IMG/VR virus record: IMGVR_UViG_3300023297_000049
Coordinates: 1 to 33,820 of that record
Reading direction: 5' to 3' (one strand)
Origin: a virus
DNA: 33,820 nt
A program made the translations under genes and the position numbers. The number at the start of each line of letters is the position of its first letter. Within the stretch, counting starts at the first letter, position 1. Shown piece by piece: positions 22,582 to 31,900 of the stretch. The notes beneath the pieces were generated by a model that made no database searches, had not been told where the DNA came from, and saw only the letters and a list, made by a program, of their open reading frames with translations.

Positions 22582-23180
22582 TACTTAATCACTAATATTT
22601 TTTCACGTTTTGGAAGGCATGCACCTTCAACCGCAATCCCAGCTTTGAGATCGGCGCGAATGTCGTCGGTCAAGACCTTGGTTGTGGTTACTTCTTTAAG
22701 GTATTTCCTAGCCAAATCCGGCACGCCTTCGCTGTCCACTTCGGCAAAAATATCAATCGGTGCTTTCCCTCCGGGGTTCTGGACGTTCAAGGTATGTTTT
22801 GTGGTTTTGACTTTTGGGGTGTTTGAGGATTCCATGGCATGTTTTAATAACTCTTTGACTTTATCAGCCTTTGCAGAAAACTGCTTCGCCATGGCCTGCA
22901 GCCTTCCAGCCTCAAGCTTGAGAGTTTTTTCCTGAGCGATAGCATCTTTGATTATATAAACAAACTCATCAGCTCTTTCGGCCAAGTTCTCTTTGATATC
23001 GTCATAAAACGATTTCAAAGCGTCCTGAACGGCCGCGGAAGGGCCTTCGGCCTCACCTTGAACACCAGAGGCCAATGTTTCATTCTGCTCTTCAGTATAG
23101 AGGTCCCATGCGCTTGCAAAGCTGTCGGGGGTTCCGAACGATGTCAGCTCGGGCTTAACTAATTTCAATGCTGTGTTCAT
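22581..23180 (-). CDS. Gp157-family protein (siphovirus Gp157-like)
   Basis: The product is 199 aa. The central helix pair (ERADEFVYIIKDAIAQEKTL, then KLEAGRLQAMAKQFSAKADK and VKELLKHAM) and the following TKHTLNVQNPGGKAPIDI strand with VPDLARKYLKE are the Gp157 pattern (PF05565): a long coiled coil, then a short beta part ending in a Lys-rich AVEGACLPKREKILVIK. The biochemical role is unclear. The family was first described from streptococcal phages and linked to phage resistance, but is common next to phage single-strand annealing and SSB genes, as here. The gene sits between the DUF669 and nuclease genes in one operon. Confidence 0.82.
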   Translation of the reverse strand: MNTALKLVKPELTSFGTPDSFASAWDLYTEEQNETLASGVQGEAEGPSAAVQDALKSFYDDIKENLAERADEFVYIIKDAIAQEKTLKLEAGRLQAMAKQFSAKADKVKELLKHAMESSNTPKVKTTKHTLNVQNPGGKAPIDIFAEVDSEGVPDLARKYLKEVTTTKVLTDDIRADLKAGIAVEGACLPKREKILVIK

Positions 23181-23195
23181 AAGGTGGTCTCTCTT

Positions 23196-23771
23196 CTATC
23201 GCTCCCATGGCGGTTTAGTTTTGGTTGATGACGTAGTTGCTGGTTTGATGGTTTTTTTTGCCTGAGGCTTTGCCTTTGTGGTCCCACTGTCTGGCTCAGT
23301 ACCAGCAGTCGCTTCTTTTTCTTCTTTTTCTTCTTCTGCTTCTACTTCCTGATCCGGGTTAGCTGGCTTGTACGTCCGGACTTCGTTCTCAGCTTCACGA
23401 TCACCGTCACCAGCCTTAACTTTGAGCTTGACGATAATTATTTTCTCGATCAGTTCCTGGCTGTCGGTAATCGCAGCCAAGCCAAGGGCCTGCCCAAGAG
23501 CGGCCAGTTGCTTAATGCCAATCTCAACGCATTTCGAATTTGGGTTGCTAAGGTTAATGTTATCAAAGACTTTCCGGCCCTCATATTCTTCTCCAATAAC
23601 AGAAAGCTGAAGTTTGAGATATGATCCATCGCCTTTTTTAGTCTCTTTTACTTCTGCTTTCTCGATGAACATGTGGTATTCACCAGGAGGCAAAGGTTTA
23701 AAGTCTTCTGTCTTTTCATGCTGGCCTGGCTCGAAAGCGTTCCCACCATAACTATCTGAAATATCGCCCAT
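23196..23771 (-). CDS. DUF669-family single-stranded DNA-binding-like protein
   Basis: The product is 191 aa. Residues 20-130 fit DUF669 (PF05037): PLPPGEYHMFIEKAEVKETK, then GDGSYLKLQLSVIGEEYEGR and KVFDNINLSNPNSK, and a central IKQLAALGQALGL helix. This resembles an OB-fold SSB-like domain. The C-terminal 60 residues are a disordered acidic then Lys/Thr-rich tail (EAEEEKEEKEATAGTEPDSG) ending TKPPWER. It probably coats single-stranded DNA made by the nuclease and helps load the Sak4-like ATPase beside it. It starts 25 bases after that gene's stop, with AGGAGTA upstream of the ATG. Confidence 0.82.
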   Translation of the reverse strand: MGDISDSYGGNAFEPGQHEKTEDFKPLPPGEYHMFIEKAEVKETKKGDGSYLKLQLSVIGEEYEGRKVFDNINLSNPNSKCVEIGIKQLAALGQALGLAAITDSQELIEKIIIVKLKVKAGDGDREAENEVRTYKPANPDQEVEAEEEKEEKEATAGTEPDSGTTKAKPQAKKTIKPATTSSTKTKPPWER

Positions 23772-23795
23772 GGTTCTACTCCTTATGTGTTGTTA

Positions 23796-25598
23796 TTATT
23801 TAACTACCTTAGTCAATGCTTTCATAAATTCATTCCAGTCAAGAGGCAGTTCATATGGCAATCGGCCATAAGGGCCACGACCACCACCCGGATGAGCTGG
23901 TCTTTTCTGGGTGAACAGAAATCGGGATCCACCAGTTACGTCAATACCGCGTTTCTTTTCCTGTCCAAACCCTTTGTCTTCTTTCTGCACCTTAACTTTA
24001 GTGTTGCAAAACAGAATTACATCTGCCCAACGAAAAAGCATATTTACGGCTTTCTCGTTAATGTCAAGAATGTACTGATCGTAGCTGTCACCGGATGGAT
24101 CGTCAAAGCGTTTAACCTTAACATGTCCGATAATAATACTGGACATCCCTTTGTGGCTTCTCAGGGCGTCCAACCCTTCTGTGATCTGTCTCCAATAGTT
24201 CACTGATTCGGTGTATCCTTTGCCATACCCACCGCCAACGGCCTCAATATTCTTTACGTTTGCAGCGTCGCAAACAGCGTTCCAGACAAGAGGCTCCATC
24301 GCGCTTGCGCTGTCTAAAACTACGGTTCTGTGCTCATGTTCTTCGGAGTAAAGGGATCCAAGTGCTTCGATAATATCTTCAAATTTATTGCAAACTGGAA
24401 ACTTTGGGATTTCCAAGTCGTCTGCTCCCTCTTCACCTTTCATCGATAATAGGATAGGAGCGTTCAAGCCGGTCTTGAATATTTTATTGTCCTTAAATTG
24501 CGTTCCGCAGGAAAAGGTCGTGTTGTGTGTTACGACCAAATCTCGTCCCGCTAGATAGGTGTGAGAGGGTGAATCGACGGATATACATTTAACAGGGACG
24601 GACTTTACAGGTGTAACGGAGACGATAGCATCTTTATTGGCTTTCCTTCTGGAGTTTTTTGTTTTAAAGCAGTTAAACTTAAACTTTGAAAACCTAAAAG
24701 GATTTTCTTTCGGGAAAAATGCTACACGAAAATTGGGCCCACAATCTTTGCCATTAAGTTTTGCACGACATCTTGTAATAGATGCTTTGACCCCGAGAGA
24801 TCGAAGCAGTTCGATAAATCCGTCACAGAGACACTCTTTGACCGTTGAGAATTCACACTGGCCTTTGTTGTTGTCGTAGCAACATCCGTCAGTATCCATG
24901 AGCCCAGCCAGCAAGCTTCTCCTGTCTTCTTCGGTACTTTCCCAAACTGAAGCATGGGGGATGTGCTTATTGCCTAGCAGGTTTCTGTTTCTTAGTTTTA
25001 CTTTAAGACCTAAGATCGTAGAAGTCTTGCAGCCAGCAGTTTGGTATGGTTTACCAGTTGATCCCAAATTATTTCCAATTAGAGCGTCCCTGTCTGATAT
25101 TGTTACTCGACCATCGCTAGAACTTCCATCTCCGAGCCAAACTCCCAAAACATATGGGTCAATGCCTATTACTGAAGTCTTCTTTATCTTGAGCGGGAGC
25201 GTGATTGGGACTGCATGATTGTAACGATCTCCGTTGGGAGGTCTAAGGGTCTTAAGGATTTGGCCTGTAGTCAACACTCGTTCTTTATTGTCCCGTATCG
25301 ACCTTGTGAGCCATTGATGCTCTTTATCGGCTATCAATGAGGCCCCGCTCTTAAACTTCACTTCATAGCAGGTTCGTTTTTCCATGATACCCGTCACATC
25401 GGTAACGCGTACCATGCTGCCGTCTCTATCAAAGACATAATCCCCTCTTTTAATAAATTTCAGTGGTTGCCATCCCCTGTTTGTAAAAATTGGGGTATTG
25501 TAGTCGAGAGCCTTCCCGATCTTTTCAACACCTAGAACCAGGATCCTTGGTGCTCTTAAAATTGTTTCTTTTTTAATACTGTTAAGGTCAAACGTCAT
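23796..25598 (-). CDS. Sak4-like RecA-fold ATPase (AAA_24) interrupted by a class 3 intein
   Basis: The product is 600 aa. The host protein is residues 1-29 plus 360-600 (270 aa after splicing). Joined, it reads LVLGVEKIGK|TTFSCG, a perfect Walker A. It continues with a RecA-like core: TVVLDSASAMEPLVW (Walker B), GGGYGKGYTESVNYW, SSIIIGHVKVKRFDDPSGD, NMLFRWADVILF and TQKRPAHPGGGRGPYGRLP. This fits AAA_24 (PF13479) phage nucleotide-binding proteins of the Sak4 group, Rad51-like ATPases that anneal single-stranded DNA with an SSB. Without splicing the P-loop is broken, so ATPase activity should depend on intein removal. The gene lies with DUF669, Gp157 and Cas4-like genes. The ATG has AAGGAG nine bases upstream and overlaps the previous frame by 11 bases. 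Confidence 0.85.
   Translation of the reverse strand: MTFDLNSIKKETILRAPRILVLGVEKIGKALDYNTPIFTNRGWQPLKFIKRGDYVFDRDGSMVRVTDVTGIMEKRTCYEVKFKSGASLIADKEHQWLTRSIRDNKERVLTTGQILKTLRPPNGDRYNHAVPITLPLKIKKTSVIGIDPYVLGVWLGDGSSSDGRVTISDRDALIGNNLGSTGKPYQTAGCKTSTILGLKVKLRNRNLLGNKHIPHASVWESTEEDRRSLLAGLMDTDGCCYDNNKGQCEFSTVKECLCDGFIELLRSLGVKASITRCRAKLNGKDCGPNFRVAFFPKENPFRFSKFKFNCFKTKNSRRKANKDAIVSVTPVKSVPVKCISVDSPSHTYLAGRDLVVTHNTTFSCGTQFKDNKIFKTGLNAPILLSMKGEEGADDLEIPKFPVCNKFEDIIEALGSLYSEEHEHRTVVLDSASAMEPLVWNAVCDAANVKNIEAVGGGYGKGYTESVNYWRQITEGLDALRSHKGMSSIIIGHVKVKRFDDPSGDSYDQYILDINEKAVNMLFRWADVILFCNTKVKVQKEDKGFGQEKKRGIDVTGGSRFLFTQKRPAHPGGGRGPYGRLPYELPLDWNEFMKALTKVVK
24522..25511 (-). mobile_element. Class 3 intein with LAGLIDADG homing endonuclease, 330 aa
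   Basis: The intein is residues 30-359 of the ATPase, inserted between Gly-Lys and Thr of the Walker A motif. It begins with Ala (ALDYNTPIFTNRGWQPL) rather than Cys/Ser. It has block B ADKEHQWLT with His65 and Trp67 (intein numbering), block F VPVKCISVD with Cys309 at F:4, block G DLVVTHN with Thr328, His329 and Asn330, and Thr at +1. The Trp/Cys/Thr set together with no position-1 nucleophile defines class 3 inteins, in which the block F Cys starts splicing. The endonuclease has both LAGLIDADG helices: YVLGVWLGDG (149-158 of the precursor) and LLAGLMDTDG (229-238). Both acidic residues are kept, so homing may be active. The frame is fully open. Confidence 0.92.
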
Positions 25599-25809
25599 TG
25601 TTAGTAACTCCTTCCCTTTCCTCTTTTAACTGCTGTTTGGCGAATATAATGATTTTAAGCTTGCTAATATCACCCCACCTAATTCTATGCGCACACGATT
25701 GAATGTACTGGAGTAGCAAAAAAGTTCTTGACGATCTTACACAGGTAGAATGTTTGTTTTGACCTAATTTAGAAAGAAAAGTCCTTTCGTTCGACGTTGT
25801 GTATCTCAT
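25588..25809 (-). CDS. Hypothetical small basic protein, 73 aa
   Basis: GGAGG lies six bases before ATG 25809; a second ATG five bases upstream gives only 14 codons and was not chosen. The product starts MRYTTSNERTFLSKLGQNKH and ends EREGVTNNDV. It is basic, with two Cys and no motif. It would be the first gene of the leftward replication operon, just after the inverted-repeat terminator, and its end carries the ribosome site of the Sak4-like gene. The composition is less convincing than its neighbours, so a leader peptide or non-coding leader is possible. Confidence 0.45.
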   Translation of the reverse strand: MRYTTSNERTFLSKLGQNKHSTCVRSSRTFLLLQYIQSCAHRIRWGDISKLKIIIFAKQQLKEEREGVTNNDV

Positions 25810-25828
25810 ACATCACCTCCAAAAATTC

Positions 25829-25899
25829 GGCATAAAAAAAGACCGAAATCATAAAGCGGTGTGTGGCCTGCTTCGTAGAAATCGGTCTTTTTTTATGCC
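25829..25899. terminator. Bidirectional terminator or attenuator: 18-bp inverted repeat
   Basis: GGCATAAAAAAAGACCGA at 25829-25846 pairs perfectly with its inverse at 25882-25899, with a 35-base loop. Each strand ends its GC stem (GACCGA/TCGGTC) in a run of seven T, so it can stop transcription both ways. For the leftward late operon it lies about 90 bases after the 2145-aa gene. It ends only about ten bases before the ribosome site of the next leftward gene, leaving no room for a promoter between. The flanks 25815-25828 and 25900-25985 hold no gene. Confidence 0.8.
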
Positions 25900-25985
25900 T
25901 ATTGTTTGTTTGATCATTAAATATCCCCACACGGAATCAAAGTTTAAGCCCGATAAAAACACACTTTCAAAAGTCTGTCAAGATT

Positions 25986-28900
25986 TTATTTTTCATTAAA
26001 AATTTTATTTAGATGTCGCATTCTCTTCCAATAACTTTTAGTACCTACCTTCCTGCCTGATCGCCTACCGTCAAGAGTAAATATCCAGCGATTCCTGAAA
26101 GCAGCTGCAACAAATTTAAAATCATCCTCATACTGTGGGTTGTTATGAATCGCGTCAAGAAGCTCTTCTTTCCGAGCCGGTGTAATGTTTGGGTTTGTTA
26201 GCTGCCATGCAGCGTTCCGGATGATCTGGACATCGCCTTTTACCTGGTCGTCAACTTGTGCCTGAGTTAATTTCAGCTCATAATACATCGCAAGAGATGT
26301 CGGGTCCGGATCAATTTCGTTTTTACGTTTCTTTATCAGCTGGTCCCATGCCTGTGCTCTTTCTTCTTTGCTGGAGATAGAAAACACATTAACAGCCTCA
26401 TCGAACGATAGCCTTTTAAACGATGCTTTAAACGGAGACATTTTGGCCGTGGCTTTGATGTTTTTCTGCTGTCTGGCCGTAAATCCCTCGTAATCCTCTG
26501 CAGGGATTATTTTTCCTTTCCGGATACTGTTAATTATCTTCCTGCGACGATCTGACTTTTCAGCGTCTGCGTGAGATATGTTGGTCTGCCCCCCACGATC
26601 TCGGTTAAAACCTATCATCATTTTTTGAGCTGGGGATCTTGTAATATAAGCCGGAGCCGGCGATATTCCGGACGCTCCTATGATCCATGAGACGGACGTT
26701 TTCTCTCCGTTCTCATGTAGCTTCATACCGTTTCTAACAGAAAATGGCATGAACATGTTTTCAACAAAATAAAGCGATCCTTGCGCTAGTCTGGTTAAAG
26801 GATCACCTTCTTTGATCTGCCGCCCAAAATAATCTTCATTAGTGAGGAGGTCAACTGCAGTACCCCACAAGGGGTTCAGTTTATGTGTGAGCGTCTTCCA
26901 TGGCTGTGTCATCCACGCCACTATGTCTTTAGAATAATGTGGGTTAGAAAGCCGCTCAGGGCTTCCGTCGGTATTCTTGCGGCCAGTTTTTGGAAAGTAA
27001 AGGTCCTTTGGTTCTTCTGGCGGTTCTCCAGTAAAAAGATATTGAAGCAACGCGCCCTGAATGGCGTAAGAGATCCCAGCTCCGAAGGCATAACCCATTC
27101 TGCGAGTGACAACATCCTGATCGTTGCCAATCCTTCTCCAGAACGTCGCAGCGTCCACTGCTCCGCCTCCAAACTCCCTTATCGATCCCAACGTCCAACC
27201 AGGAGCACGAAAGGCCAGCATAACGATCTCCTTGACCGTCCTGTTCCAGTTCAGGTTATCATACCGGAGTTGACCCATCCTGTTATCAACATTATCCCAT
27301 GCACTGGCAAGTTCTGACTGTATCCGGATATCGTCCCAATCCTTTTTATTGGCCTGTTCATAGACATCGGAAGCCATATGGTAAAAGATCCCTAATTTAA
27401 GGCGCGGTACCTCCATCTGCATGATCGGAATAGAAAGTCCTTCGATCAGAGCCATGGAAGCATGAATCGGTGCTGCCATCGCACCCTTAACTTTGCCAGA
27501 AGCATCTTTGCTAAATTTAACATCTCTCAGGGCCTTAAGTAAATTGCTCCCGGCATTATTCCTGTATGCTGCATCCATGGTCGCACTACCACCGCCATCA
27601 ATTACGGCCTGAACAATTTTTCTCATAAAAGGATCTTCAATCTCGCTAAGTTCCTGCCCCATGGCCTTCATTACTTTGTCGCCGGTAAGATAATCTGAAA
27701 CCGGAGCTTTCCATGATTTCTTCACCCATTCGTCGATTGCACCACTAACATCTCCCCTTGAGAGTTTCTGCAGGCCAAGACCAATGTGCGTATTTATACT
27801 GTCTGATGCCACATTAATTCCGTGAAACGCGCTTAAGCCGTGACTTGCCATCAGGGTAACATTCCGCAATTTGCGAAGGCCGTCATAGATGTTTCTGGTG
27901 ATGAGACTTGGGCTCGAGCCAAGGCCCGGGGAAAGATGTCTGTTAAGAATTGTTGCGGCTTCTTTAGGTACGGCCCACTTCCCAATTTCAAGAACTCCCG
28001 GTTGAGTATGTGTTGACGATCGGGTCCCGAGAACTACCGATCTGTCAAGATTCAGCAGTGGTTTTACAATATCGTTATCATTTAAGAAGGTTTTCCATGC
28101 TGCAGTAATCTTCGGGGCAACCTTTGCCATTTTCTCCGGAGCTGCGAGCCATGCCTCTAAGATTACAGCTTCCTTCTCTTCTTTTTTACGGCGGTATCTT
28201 TCTCTTGTTTTTCCAAGATCGCCCAGGGTTTCGTCTCTGAGATCAGCCAGTGCCTGAAATTCTTTCCGGATCGCAGCACGATTGGCCGTCTGCTCAAATT
28301 TTATAGGCTGACCTTCACGTTTGCCCTTTTCATGCACACGACCAATGGTGTGATCGCCGTGCAACATGTAATTAAACAAATCGTACTGATTCCCGATCTG
28401 ATGGCCTATTTCATGAGCCAGTACAGATGTTGGTCCTGCGAATCGAGTCTCTATTTTGTTTTGACCGGGATATGATAAACCCCATACTTGACCGCGCATT
28501 TTCGACATGCGTTCATGAGAAACACCCATTCTAGTCGCTACGCCCATCAGCTGATCTACGAGAAGTTTATCATATGCTTCCGGAAGGGTCAGCTCAGGTG
28601 TAACCTTGACCTCCATATCTGGATCATCAATAAACTCCCATCCGGCCTTTTTATAATTCTTCTCTAATGAAGACGGAACGAATACAGCCATGCCCAGCTC
28701 TTTAAAATCCTGTTTGATCCTCTTGCCGGCAACGAAACGATTCATCTCATGAAGTCTTAAAATTGTCATCTCAACCGGATTGTAATGGGCCAACTCAAGG
28801 CCAGCATCAAGGCCGTCTTTTAACGTGAGATATTTTCTTTTATGAAGGAAGCCTTTCGGGACCAGTCTTCTTTTAGACAGTAATCCGGAAATCACGTCAG

Positions 28901-31900
28901 AGGCATGTTCTGGTCTTTTAAATAAGTGAGGGAAATAATTTTCAATATAATCTTCTAGTGCACCAAACTCCTGAACCCTTTTACGGCCCTTGTCCAACAT
29001 TTCACGCAGGAGTGCTGCAGCGTCATCCAGTTCTGTTGTTACTTGAGGACGCGCACCTTTTGGATCCTCCATCTTGTCAATAAAATCAACGATGTCCTCC
29101 GGAGCCATCCAGTGAAACTGTTTGCCCGTCTCATGAAGCTTGGCCCGTGTCATCTCGTCAAGCTGAGCGGCTTCTGCGGTTCTTTTTCTTTTAACTAATG
29201 CCGCGACTTTTCCAATAACCCCACGTTTATGAGGCATAAGGATCTCCATTACATTGTCGGCAACTTCCCCTGCAGTCATTTTTGCCTGGGCAACTTTAGT
29301 CAGGATCTCGTTTGAAGGTTCATTCTGGGAATAACTGTCATCATCTGAAACTGCGACGTTTGCGTTTCCGGAGGATCCACCGCCTTTTTTCTTCTTGTCG
29401 TCGGGCAGGTCAGTCTGCTTACCCTGTTTCTTTTTCCTTACTTCGTCAAACTCGAAATCTTCGCCTTTTGCGTCTTTCTTGGCCTGTTCCAAATCTGCTG
29501 CAGCGTCGCCATCAGTTTCGGTCTTAAACATTTTAGGCTGAACAGGCTTTGCCTTCTTTTTCTTACCCTTGTTTTTTTCTTTTTGCTGTTCGAGAATAAG
29601 AGGCTCTTTGGTGATATCTTCTCCGGCCTCTATTTTTTTATTTAGAGCGTCCTGCCCTTCCTGTAAGCTTTTGTCGAGATCCTCAATGGTAGGTTTTTTC
29701 TTTTCCTTGGAAAGAATATCTGCAGTCTTTACCAACATGTGTCCGATGTGCTCATGTTCTGTGTTGTTGCCAGTCTTCGGGTCCTCCATTGACCAGCGGC
29801 CATCTTCTTTCTTGGTCCCCCTAAACCTGTCATTGATGTGGAGCCCTCTTCCGCCCATAACCTGTCTGATGTCAAGATCGTCAAACATGGCAATCTTTTC
29901 TAGCTCAGTTTCTGTCAGATTAGGCTCTTTTTTTTCGTCCTTAAGCTCATAGTCTTCCCGTTTTTTGTCCGGAGCTACTTCTTCACCCGCAGGCTTTTTA
30001 ACAGCTTCTTGCTTAAGTTTATCAATCTCCCGCGCTTTTTTAGCAGATTCAGCTTGCAAGAATTCCTCTTCGAAGTTGTCTTCTTTGCCCTGCTCAACCT
30101 CTTTTTCTATTTCAGCTTTCCGTTTGTCTTCACCCTCAAATGGTTTCTGCTCTTTTCTGTTGTCAATTTTTTCGTGATGTTTAAGCCTCTTGAGCTGTCG
30201 TTCTTTTATTGCCAGTTGTGTCTTTAAGTCCCTTTCTTTTTCTTGCTGTCCAGCGAACCATTTTATAGTTTCGTCGGCGGCTTGATCTGCCTCTTCTTTG
30301 GAAAGCCCAGCTTCGATGCTATCTCGGAGAACTTCTTCCCGTATGCTTTCTTCCTGAGATCTCTCAGCTTTGCTAATTGCTGTTCGTTCAATGCCTTCAT
30401 CTGTTAGCTCCTTACTAATATAATTTTCATACTCCTGTTGTTGAATATCGGCCTCATCAGATGCCTTCTGTGCGATGTCTCCAATTGCAGAGACTTCTGT
30501 TCCGGAATAAGATTCCTCCATTTTCTTAAAAAAGTCATCGATGTCAGCTTTTCCATGCTCATCTGTCTTGATATATCCTGCTTCGGCCAGAGATTCTGCC
30601 ATATGGTCAATACTCATTCCACCTTTTTTCCGGAGAACAGGTCTTCCAACCATTTTGGTGTTAATTCGTTTATCTTTTGACATGTCAGAGATTATGGATC
30701 CCCATTGTCCATGAACATCATCAAAGTCTAAACCGCCGACCTTTGAAATGTGCTGCAGCATAGTGTCGGGTTTCTTAACCTTTAAGCCTTTACTTTTAAT
30801 TTTGGATCCGATTTTGTTTCCCGGATCCTCTTTCTGCCTTTTTTCAATTGCAGAGATCAATTCAGTTTTTTTCATGTTAGTTTTAAGGCCAAGCCCTTTG
30901 GCCAGTGCTCTAATTTCTTTAAATGGTTTCGCCTGCAGGTCAGAGTTTGGTAATACTTTGTCAAGCTGATCTTCCAGATCTGCCGGTTTTTTGTCTTGCA
31001 CGGCTTCTTGCACGCCCTGTGGAAGTTGCGTCTCATCACCGGCAGGTTTTATCTTTTCCTGCACTTCAGCTACAGTTTTATCCTCTTCCTTCGCTTGCAC
31101 TTCAGGTGTAATTTTCTCACTCCCACCAACTCCCACCTCCTCTGTCGTGGGAGTAGTTTCTTCCTCTTCTGACGCCTCAGAAACCAACCCTCTCGCATTG
31201 TCAGCAAAAGCCGATCGATCTTCTTTAGACATCTCCGGGAGACCGTATTTTGCAAAAACCTTCCGGGATGGTTTTTCTTCACGGGCCAACTCTATTGCTT
31301 CCCCTGGGTTTTCTGAAACCCATGTCGCTGTCCCAAGCTCGGTCTTTAACACTTCTTTCTCAATTTCACGGCCTAAAGCGATTTCTGTGTCCTCTTTTGA
31401 CTTAGAGGCGCGATGGAGCATGTTTTTCGTAGTTTCTTTGTCAAGGCCATATGTGTTTGCAAGGGAATCAGTGAAAGCATCACGTTCTTTTAGGTTTTTT
31501 TGACCTTTCCATCCTTGATACGTCCCGGTACCACCAACAGCAAGGAAGGTCTGCATTATCGTGTCAATAGCCGTGTCCCAAAGTGCCTTTGGTTCCAAGG
31601 CGTTCGGGTCAATATCGCTTATTTTCCTATTTGCGCTATGAAGCCCTTCTGTGATTAACTCTTCCGGGGCCTCACGCCCAAGACTTTTCCCGATGTCCTT
31701 CATTACCTGCTTAAAGCCTGCTCTTATGATTTGTTTTCCGCCGCCAAACATTGACTCGAAGCCGCCCCAGCCAAGTTTTTGAAATATGCTGGCAACGGCT
31801 CCCTCGATTACTGCAGCCCGACCGGCATAAAGTAAACGATCTGAACCTTCAAGACCTTTGTCTGTAGCAGTAGTTAAAGCATCATTTCCCTCAAAAAGAG

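Noticed and set aside
24522-25511. Dead intein because position 1 is Ala instead of Cys
   Set aside because: The Trp/Cys/Thr triad of class 3 inteins is complete and the penultimate His, terminal Asn and +1 Thr are present, so the Ala start is expected for that class.
25829-25899. Long inverted repeat as an IS end or attachment site
   Set aside because: No transposase or integrase is adjacent, and the GC stem with T-runs on both strands is the normal form of a two-way terminator.
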